Below are positions 29,229-37,782 of a stretch of 64,000 bases of DNA, one piece after another. Made by a program: the position numbers and the translations under genes. Each line of letters opens with the position of its first letter. Within the stretch, counting starts at the first letter, position 1. Below the pieces are notes generated by a model. It ran no database searches and had not been told where the DNA came from. It saw only the letters and a list, made by a program, of their open reading frames with translations. The DNA is from Septoria linicola (taxonomy: Eukaryota > Ascomycota > Dothideomycetes > Mycosphaerellales > Mycosphaerellaceae), in NCBI GenBank assembly GCA_024114885.1, contig CP099425.1, positions 1,550,001 through 1,614,000 of the forward strand. Reading direction: 5' to 3'.

Positions 29229-30331
29229 ATGTATGTCAACTCTCTGTTTCTTCATCCGTGACATGACCGACGGAACTGACCATGATGTCTCTGTTGTCAG
29301 GAATCTCGGACGCAAAGGATCTCTTCGCAGCAAGGGCCATGACTCCAGCGGCGGCAAGCATCGCTTTGCCATGTCCTCGCTGCGCAATGTCGCCGGCGGA
29401 CCCGAGCTCTCCAAGAAGCTGCGTCTGCTGATCAAGACGCAAAACCACGCGGTTGGCGCCTACGAGCAGGCTGGAAAGGAGTCGCAGAGCATTGCCTCGC
29501 AGTTGAGCGAGTGGGGTGAAAGCACCGAAGACGAGGCCCTCAGCGACATCAGTGACAAGCTCGGTGTCTTGCTGGCCGAGCTCGCTGAGCAAGAGGATCT
29601 CTTTGCCCAGAACTTGGAGGACAGCAGAGGCGTGCTCAAGCAGATCAGAAACACCGAGGCCAGCGTGCAGCCAACGAGGACTCAAAAGCAGAAGGTACGT
29701 ACGCTTCTACGGGAATGGCGGGAACAAGCTATCATCATATTAACCCTCGCCGCCTAACTAGATCCAAGACGAGATCCAGAAGCTCAAGTACAAGGAGCCC
29801 GAGTCCACCAAGCTGGTCACCCTCGAGCAAGAGCTCGTCCGTGCGGAAGCACAGAGCTTGGTCGCCGATGCGCAGCTCACCAACGTGACTCGCCAAAAGT
29901 TCAAGGAGGCCTATGATGTCCACACCGCTGCCGTCATTGAGCGCGCCGAGAAGCAGATCTTGCTCGCTCAACACGCACGCAGACTGATCGCCCTTCTCGA
30001 CGACACCCCCACCGTGCCAGGCGAGGAACGCCCAGCATATGCTCATGCCGATGAGGGACGTGAGATCCTCAACGACGCCGAGGCTTCGCTCAGAGGCTGG
30101 CACGCATCTGTCGACCCCATCGAGTCGTCTGCAGGCAAGCTTGGTGCCAACGCCATGGCGACACAGAGCATCCCTGACCGCACCACCGTTGCGCCTCAGT
30201 CCGAGCACTTGAGCGACGCACAGCGCGTCGAGGCCCTGGAAAGGGCTCAAGAGCAACAGAGCGTCATCAGTGAGCCAGTGGGAGACGTCCCAACTCCTCA
30301 GACAACTGGAAACGCTGCCTTGGCATCTTAG
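29229..30331 (+). CDS. PIL1: Eisosome core component, PIL1/LSP1 family (BAR-domain)
   Basis: Exons 29229-29230 (only 'AT'), 29301-29694 and 29762-30331 give 321 residues beginning MNLGRKGSLRSKG. Intron 1 (70 nt, GTATGT...TTGTCAG) splits the start codon as AT|G; intron 2 is 67 nt. The PIL1 domain is clear: ELSKKLRLLIKTQNHAV, DISDKLGVLLAELAEQEDLF, SVQPTRTQKQKIQDEIQKLK and LVTLEQELVRAEAQSLVADA. Pil1 and Lsp1 form half-pipes under plasma-membrane furrows (eisosomes) through an N-terminal amphipathic segment and a BAR fold. After the stop at 30329-30331 the same frame continues as a plausible charged tail to 30466 (see separate entry), so the true C-terminus may lie further downstream. Confidence 0.88.
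29231..29300 (+). other. Intron splitting the PIL1 start codon (AT|G)
   Basis: The donor GTATGT begins with the G of an apparent ATG at 29229. The acceptor TTGTCAG is followed by GAATCTCGG, so splicing rebuilds ATG-AAT-CTC. Without splicing, the ATG at 29229 stops after 10 codons. An alternative unspliced start at 29233 (MSTLCFFIRD...) joins the same frame but has a weak context and a non-conserved leader. Confidence 0.7.
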
Positions 30332-30466
30332 AAGGATCTCGAGGAAGAGAAGCAACGTCAGGAGAACCGTGATGCAACGTGGAAGGCTATTGAAGAGCAA
30401 GAAAAGCTCAGGCAGACCAGCCGAACAGCTTCGTGGCATACCTGGCGCGATGCCAATCAGATGTGA
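30278..30466 (+). other. Interrupted or alternatively spliced PIL1 C-terminal tail
   Basis: Immediately after the TAG at 30329-30331 the same frame reads KDLEEEKQRQENRDATWKAI, then EEQEKLRQTS, and stops at 30464-30466. It looks like a genuine eisosome-protein tail. A 54-nt phase-0 intron (30278-30331, donor GTGGGA, acceptor CTTAG) would remove the stop and keep the frame, but it has no good branch site. The alternatives are a nonsense mutation or stop readthrough. Confidence 0.55.
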
Positions 30467-30745
30467 CGAGTGAGGGTCGTTTTGATGAGGCGAGGAGTGA
30501 CGTCCTGCGTTTGTTGTGCGCGATACCTTGGCTTTACGTTTAAATGCTTTTTGAATGTGGTTACGACCTCGATGCTATGTAACAATTGATAACGACGACA
30601 GAGATTTTCCCAGAAGAAGTCTCACATCTACACTCCGGATGACGTGTTCAGCTAGAAATGGTGAAACTTAACTGCGTACGATGCGGTAATCGATGTAGCC
30701 AATATCAAGTGTTCATTGACCCAAAACACCAATCTATCTGTCAAT

Positions 30746-33700
30746 TTACTGCTGCCACTCCCTCAACCACTTCTCCATCAACACACTATCAATCGCCTCC
30801 ATATCCCTCACCGTCGCACTCAATTCCTGCGTATGCGTCGTCGCCATCGGCGGCAGTCCGTCTCCTTCTGACCGCAGCGCCTCATAGAAATCCAAAATCT
30901 TCAATCCGGGCTTCTTCTCCAACTCCTCTGACGTAGCGGGCGTCTATTTCAATCCTGCGAGCCAGTCTCGATACGAGACGACTTTTACTTCTTGCCCGGT
31001 TTGTGAGGTTAGGGATTTCTGCACGCTGGGCACGATATCGCGCCAAGAGACGGTGCGAGGGTTGACGAGGTGAGCGATGTCGAGATCAGAGTCTTGTTGT
31101 GATCGAGCAAAGGACATGTCAACCACGGATTTGGCTGCGAGGTCCATTGGGACCCAGTCGACCAGGTCCTGGTTTCCAAGTGTCTCAGGGAGTACTCCGA
31201 GAGACTTCGATCTGAGAATAATACTTGGCAGCCACTCGTGACGATTCCATTCTGCAGTGCTGACCGCTGATCCGGCGAGTTGGCCTGCGCGGACGATAGT
31301 AGCTGGTACACCAACTGTCTCTGCTGCGCGAGCGAGGATCATGGACGCGACGTGCTTCGACTCGCCGTAGCCTTGCGGAAGAGCGACAGAGTGCGAGTCG
31401 GCGATTTTCTCAGGGACAACGCGGTCTTGGAGGGTGGCTTACGAACCAGTTTCCGACGCTGGCGATGGAGGATATGAAGATGATTTGTGCGTTATGCTGG
31501 GATTGCAGGCTGAAGTCGACGGCGCGGCGGGTTCCGGCGATGTGCACTTCTTCGTAGATGGGCAGGGTTTTGTTGAAGTCGACGCACCAGGCGTTGTGGA
31601 TGAATATGTCGACAGTCTGGAGCATGGAGTTGTATTTGTCTTGAGGGAGGCCGAAGTGGTCTTGGCCGAAGTTGGTGGCGAGGAATGTGACTCTGTTGAA
31701 GTTGGTGGTTGTACCGCGAGCTTCGAATTGCTTCGCCTGGCGTGTTTCGGCGTCTGCGGAGCGGTTGAGAGCATACACATGCGCCACTTCGGCCGAGTCG
31801 ATCAATTCTTGCAGAATGTGATTGCCAAGCGAGCCGTTAGTGCCGGTCACGATCACAGTATGCTTGTCTGGGCGCTGTGCAGAGGCTTTAGTCGACGTGG
31901 CCGGAAAGTCCGATGTGTACTTCTGCAGCATCTTTTCCATTATCTCCTCCCGACTGGTCTTGTTCGCTCCAGCAAGCGCATCACCTTGAGGGTTAGTCAA
32001 GAACTGAGCAAGACCATTGATCGTAGGGTTGCCGTCGATCATGCGGGGCGAGACAGGTTTGCCAGTGGCATGGCTGAGAGTGGAGGACAGAGCCATCACG
32101 TGAAGAGAGTCGACTCGAAGCTGAAGATGTCGGCATCGCCGGAGGCATCATCAGGAATCTCGAAGCCTTTGACTTTGAAAGCCCTGCGCAAGTAGTCCTC
32201 GGCTTGAGCAAGATCGGCATCTTCACCCAGCGAACCTAGCTCATCGTCACTACCTTCATTGGAGTATAGAGCTTCGATTTCGTTTCTATACAGGTCTGTG
32301 GTCTGCCGGCGAATGATAGACCCCTTCGGTGCACGCTTGAAGGCTTTTGTCTCTCTTCGTGATGGCAACCTTCGACTTCCAGACGCGTCCATGTGCTGGT
32401 GCCGCTGCATTCGCTTGCTCGATGAGAGGCCAGAGCTCGTCGACTAGTTCTGCAGGGTCATCATGTTTGACGAGACTCCATTCGGGTTCGATGAGAAGTC
32501 CAGTCTGTAATCGCGCTTGACCTACAACGAGTGCTCCTTTAATGATGGCATGGCTTTCAAGACTCTTCTCGAAGCCTACAGGATTGAACTTCTCGCCGTT
32601 GCTGAGCACTAGCACATCATCCTTACGACCTTTGTACTGCTACAGGCCCTTCTTGCTCGGGTGCTGTTCGAACAAATCTTTCGTTCGCCACTCCCGAATG
32701 CCAGGAAAGGTGTGGAATATGGCCTGTACTCGCTGATCTGCTGGCTTGATGGTCATCTCGTGGAGACCTTCGGCATCCTGCTCCATGTCCACACCGCAGC
32801 CTGGCGCCCACTCAAAGTATTTCCAGTCAGCCTTGTCCTCTGGTATCCGCGCGACCACAAGTCCAGCCTCTGTGGAACCAATGACAGCCACAATGCGGCT
32901 CACTTGGTTGATCTTCTCTCCAGTACCATCGGCCAGCGGTCCTCCTCCATAGAAGACAAATCGCAGGTTACTGATAGCATCTAAGCCACCAGGGGCCGCC
33001 ACGATTTCTTCAATCACCGATGGAGGAGCCAGAGCTACCACTGGTCGGGTCTGCTCTAGACATTTCACGATAAGATCCGCCGTTGGAGGCTTGGTAGGGG
33101 GTGCATAGCAGACTGGTCGTCTGCAAAGTATCGAGGTCCAGGCGACGACAGTGCCCATCATGTGGAAGAAAGGGGTCATGGCGAACATAAGCTCATCTGA
33201 AGCGAAGAGAGCATTCATGTTGTTTTGGCGATTCCTCGGTGCGGGCAAATTTCGCAGCTGACCGAGAGTATCGACAGAGCCGTTCGTGTGATAGATCGGC
33301 TTAGGTAGCCCTGTCGAGCCGGACGTGTGGAGTATGAGGACTCTGTCATCGATCTTGTTTCCATAAGCGCCAGGATATGGAGTGGATGCTTGTGAGCCTT
33401 GTCGAACGAGTTCGTCAAAGGATGGAATGCGAACTGCTTGGACACCAGGAACCGCAGTCTTGATCGTCTCAACGTAGGAATCGACACCCTCGCTGTACAG
33501 CAGGTATTTGCATTTGGTTGTTGTGAAGAGTGATGCTTGACCCTCTTGGCTGTTTCGCGGACTTGGAAGCAATCCCATGTATCCTGCCTTGATCAAACCC
33601 ACCTGTGCTACAGCATAGCGCATATCATTGATGCCAATGTACGCAGCAACGTCTGTGTCTCTTCTGCCGATCCCAAATACTCTTCCCATCCATCTTGCCA

Positions 33701-33887
33701 TGCCATCCACAGCATTTCCAAGCTCTTGATATGTTATGTCGCGCCAGCCTTGTGTGAGCTCTGCATCTCGTGGGACTTTCATCCAGACATTGTTAGGATA
33801 GTCGCGAGCGAGTTCTTCCACAACAAGTGGCAGGGATTTGACCTCTCTCGGAGACTGGTCATCGTTGTTGAAATAATCGGTCGGCAT
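30746..33887 (-). pseudogene. Decayed A-T-R (NRPS-like) adenylate-forming reductase
   Basis: Read on the minus strand, this is a full-length (about 1046-codon) adenylation / peptidyl-carrier / thioester-reductase gene. The A domain starts at 33887 and includes VLILHTSGSTGLPKPIYHTN and VIGSTEAGLV. The carrier region lies near 32100-32300. The reductase has TGTNGSLGNHIL and the YGESK catalytic motif. Five lesions break it: TAG at 32640-32642 where the family has Trp before YKGR-DD; a +1 shift in a T run at 32345-32348; a -1 shift at about 32116 inside the carrier-protein DSL motif; a +1 shift in a G run at 31432-31434; and TAG at 30944-30946, with the C-terminal helices continuing in frame to TAA at 30746-30748. 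An intact relative would activate a carboxylic acid and reduce it to an aldehyde or alcohol. Sequencing error could explain the run-length shifts but not both nonsense codons. Confidence 0.85.
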
Positions 33888-35297
33888 TGCGCGGTCCGGT
33901 TTGGTGCTGCGAGTTCAGATGTTTACAAGAAAGACTGGGAGTAAATCGGATCCGGTCCTAGGTATTAGTGGAAGAGACACATATATACAGAACTTACGTC
34001 GAGACTCACGTACGCCATTGCGTGAATAATACGTGAAGGAACTCAGCGCAACCAGCGCGGCACTACGGACTGCAGGTGAATATAGTAGGTGGCACTGCTT
34101 CGGCCACGACGGTCAGTGTTAGGTCTGATGGCTTGCAAACGTGTTGGTAAGGGACTTATGCCCGCACAGAGCTTTGCATAAGAACCTGCAATAAGGCCGG
34201 GTCAAACCCGTCATAGGACCCATCAAGCCGTGTTGCTGGGCTCTCATGTTTTCATCGGAGATACCCTGCTATGCACGCCATGCACAGGCACTCTAGGTCC
34301 TCGCTCGAGCTCGGAGGCCGAGAGACATCCACAGACAAGCAACTCAAGCAATTCAAGCACTTGCAAGCTTCCGGAGCGCGGACGGTCCATGGCTCCACGA
34401 TCTAGCATGTCGAGAGACCTGCGTGTTCAGGTTTCAGGCTGGACAGCTGTGCTTTGGCTTCTGGGAAACAGTCGGAGGTAGTCTCGGCATTTGCAGTTCT
34501 TGAAAGGTTCGTCCGAGATACTGCATTGCGGACCGTCTTGCGTCACCTTACTAGGAGGCACAAAGTGGTGGTGCGTGGCTGTCCTATCCCTCCCGAAGCT
34601 CAAGGCATCTTCTTCTGAAAAAAAAAAATGATATGCCTGCACGGGCTCTTCAAGTCAGGACGAATAGCCCAGATCTAAGCTCGCGCAATGCGTATGTCCG
34701 GCGAGTTCTTGTCAAGGTGGCAAGACCACAGTGTAACTCTGAGGTAGCAATTGCTCGTCGCAACCTCGGCTGCAGCTTCGTAGCACGATAGATGCTGTCG
34801 CAAATTGGTGGTGGTACATCTTGGAGCAGCCAGTTCTGAAACATTGCTGGAGCTGATAGTGTTCTGGTTCTTAAGGTTCGGGAACCAAAGGAGGCAGGCA
34901 AGGTTTCAACCACGGTCACGTGTCAGCAAAATGTCTGGTATTGCTCACTTCTGCCCATTCTTAAACCGAAACACAACATTTTCCCAAGTACACCCAACTC
35001 GTTGGGCATTTCTGTTTACGCGTGACAGGACGACAAGAGGTTCGTAAAGTCTCGATCGGTCTCATAATGCCCAGCACCCAACCATGTTCCTTTGTTCTTT
35101 CGCGGAGACTGCCACGAAGGCAATCAAGAACGAGCTTCAACTATGAACTGCTATAATTGCCAACTCAACAAATGTCAAGGTCGCCGCGTCGCGTGAAATT
35201 GAACATAAGCTAGTTGGCCGTCCAGCTATTCGGCATCTCCTGTCGTGTTTCCTGACTCTCAGTCCGAAAACTCATGCCCAGTACGCCACCTAGACCC
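33888..35297. other. 1.4-kb gene-poor region
   Basis: Short frames on both strands (at most about 90 codons) with no recognisable motif. An A11 run sits at 34618-34628. The promoter of the decayed reductase gene should lie near 33888-34200. No pseudogene or transposon remnant was recognised. Confidence 0.5.
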
Positions 35298-36101
35298 TCA
35301 GTTGTCTGAGGGGATCTTGGTAGCTGATAATTGTGCCTCATGAGTCACAATTCTCTCAAGATCTTCTGGCCCTGTCCACTGCTGCCATTCCTCAGAGCCC
35401 AGTATCCAGGCCTCCCTTCGCTCAGCAACAAGCTTAGAGTAGAGGTACCCCATTTTCAAGACCGGAAACTGGTAGATCGGACGGATATCCCACGCCGTCT
35501 GGGATTCTTTGCTGCCTTTGATGTAAAGCTGAGCAATCGGAGGCTGTGTCATATACATTCTCCGCCATGATGCGTGCAGCGACAGCACTTCAGGCGGAAG
35601 GTCCGGAGACGGGCTCCACACACCATTCTGACTGAGCACCGGAAAGAGCTCGACCAGCAATGGATTGGCGAATACCTTATAAACGCCGATGTCCTGGCGA
35701 TTACCACCCCAATGTGCTTTGTATCGAGACGGCGGCGCGTTTGACGGGCATCTCAGAGGCTGCAAGTGCAAAGGATTCCCAGTCTGCCTCCACCAATCGT
35801 TATAGTATCCTCGATCGTCGAATTCCCAGTCGATATAAGATACTGGCCCGTACTGAGAAGGCACGAGGAAAAGTGCGCGCCGAATCTGAACGGAGTCTCT
35901 TGACAGTGCGCGCCATCTTCGACAAACTCTCTGTGAGAGCAGCAGGTCGCGCATAGGAAGATGCAGCAGTATCTGCTCGAGGAGCTCGACGATATTGAAC
36001 ACGCTGCTACACTCTGGCTGAGTTTGTTCACACCTCCCGACAGCCTGTTCGCCTTTTAGCTGATGAGCCTCATCATCGTCATCATTCTTGCCAGCGGGCA
36101 T
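35298..36101 (-). CDS. F-box protein
   Basis: A single exon of 267 residues starting at the ATG at 36101 (MPAGKNDDDDEAHQLKG). Residues about 36-75 form an F-box: FNIVELLEQILLHLPMRDLL then SQRVCRRWRALSRDS. The rest (VELFPVLSQNGVWSP, SWRRMYMTQPPIAQLYI) matches the layout of many small fungal F-box proteins, where a Trp-Arg-x-Met-Tyr phrase is common. F-box proteins link substrates to SCF ubiquitin ligases through Skp1; the substrate is unknown. The frame is open for five codons upstream to a TTG, but there is no upstream ATG. It shares a 278-nt divergent promoter with the Mak32-like gene. Confidence 0.8.
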   Translation of the reverse strand: MPAGKNDDDDEAHQLKGEQAVGRCEQTQPECSSVFNIVELLEQILLHLPMRDLLLSQRVCRRWRALSRDSVQIRRALFLVPSQYGPVSYIDWEFDDRGYYNDWWRQTGNPLHLQPLRCPSNAPPSRYKAHWGGNRQDIGVYKVFANPLLVELFPVLSQNGVWSPSPDLPPEVLSLHASWRRMYMTQPPIAQLYIKGSKESQTAWDIRPIYQFPVLKMGYLYSKLVAERREAWILGSEEWQQWTGPEDLERIVTHEAQLSATKIPSDN

Positions 36102-36379
36102 TGTTGTGCGGCACAATAATGTTGTACTGACTGACCTTTGCTAAGCGCTTGCCAGCTTGGTACTCAAGGGCAGCGATCGTCGTTAGCTTCCCTGGCTCTG
36201 CTGTTGTTTCGACTGGGCCGACTTGTCCTCCATCCGCAACCTCTTCCATCTTCTTTCGTTTTCCCAACCTCCGTACTCGAGAAAGAAAACGCAGACAAGC
36301 TAATGCTGGCGCACAGATCCACCTGATTGGTCGCGTGAACGCTGACCACGCCAACTTCCGAAGCATCAGTTTTCTGGCA

Positions 36380-37583
36380 ATGAACGATGATCAAATCCGC
36401 GCCCGAGCTATGGCTGCCGATTTCGTCGCACTCGGGGGCGTCTGGCTCGATGAAATTAGGAAAGCCGGCAATACGCTGCGCACGAATGTAGTAGGAGGCT
36501 CGGTAACATATGGTAAGATGCTTGAAACCAGTATGACAGTGGACGCTGAACACTTCAGCAACCCTTGGAGCGCGATTATTCTCGTCGACGAGGCCAGAAA
36601 TGATTCGTCTGGTCCTTTTCGAGGGCACTGAATTTCCTCAAGAAGTACTTGATACGTTTCGACATTGGCGAGTGGGCCTTACAATTTTGCCATGTGGCAA
36701 TGCGCCAGCGGCGAGAGGTATTGTCCACTATGGGAACACTGAAAACGGTATGTGCTACTCCCTGCTCTACAAGATATCACCCACCTGCCAATGGCCTACA
36801 CGGCCATGTGTGAAGCTGATTTATCTTTGAGAACGCTTCTATGAACGTCTGACCTCGCCACTGGACACTAGTACAAGCGACCTCGATCGAATTGATATCC
36901 TTGAAGCACGATGCTTCCACTTCTTCGACATCCCAGCAACGGTCTTGGAATCAGTACAAACGATCTCGCAAGCGCGGCAAGATGCACACAGGTCATCACT
37001 GAGCCGAAAAGCGCGGCTCGTGATGTGGGAACCTCAGGCAAAGTCGTGCAAGCCCGAATACTTGGCTGCACATCTGCTGGCGGCTTACTCTGTGGATGTA
37101 TTTTCTCCTAATCACATGGAGCTAGCAAGCTTCTTCGATAAGCAGCAGTCTGGCGTCTTTGATCGCAACCGAGTTGTGCAGCAGGCAAACACATTCATCG
37201 AAAGCGGCATAGGCTCAGGCTTTGGCTGTGCAATCGTTAGATGTGCCGAGCATGGATGTCTGGTCATGCTTTCGGATGATAGAACTTTAACTCCTAGCAG
37301 AACAGTGCCACCGACTTGGTTACCTGCTTACTATGGTACGGAGTCCAATATGGTTGTCAACTCCACAGGCGCAGGGAACGCCTTCTTGGGGTCATATGCA
37401 ATTGGGTATCAAGAGACTGGTAGCTATGTGGAGGCTGCCAAGTTTGGGACTGTCGGGGCGAGCTTCATGGTAGAACAACACGGCACGCCGGATCTGACAG
37501 GTGAGGGTGTCGAGGAGCTGTGGAATGGAGCCAGCGTGCGACGTCGCTTAGAAGAATACACGAAGCGATGTGCGATTGCATAA
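36380..37583 (+). CDS. MAK32: Mak32-like PfkB-family (ribokinase-fold) protein
   Basis: Exons 36380-36512, 36559-36747 and 36832-37583 give 357 residues; introns are 46 nt (GTAAGA) and 84 nt (GTATGT). The N-terminus reads FVALGGVWLDEI, then NVVGGSVTYATLGARLF across intron 1. The middle has ARLVMWEPQAKSCKPEYL and DVFSPNHMELASFF. The C-terminal signature is NSTGAGNAFLGSYAIGY. PfkB kinases normally have GAGD with the catalytic Asp; here it is Asn, a change I associate with the Mak32 branch. Yeast Mak32 is needed for L-A double-stranded-RNA virus particle stability, but its chemistry is unknown. Whether this protein is a kinase is uncertain. Confidence 0.82.
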
Positions 37584-37782
37584 ATACATAGTCCATCTAC
37601 GGCTGTGCTCACGAAGGATCTGCCAAGCCTTGTCTCCTGCACCTCGCCTCGCCCACATCGCGAGCTTTGGACGCATACCACATCGCAAGTAAACATGATC
37701 GCAGCTTCTTGCATCCTACTTTGCATCCACGACTCTAACTTTCTCTGGCCGCCTGAGCTGATGGAATTGTGCATCAAGCGCT

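Noticed and set aside
31434..32195. 253-codon plus-strand frame over the decayed reductase gene
   Set aside because: Antisense to a region with clear reductase and carrier motifs on the minus strand.
34618..34628. A11 run considered as the tail of a retroposed copy
   Set aside because: No coding remnant upstream and no target-site duplication that I could see; a simple homopolymer.
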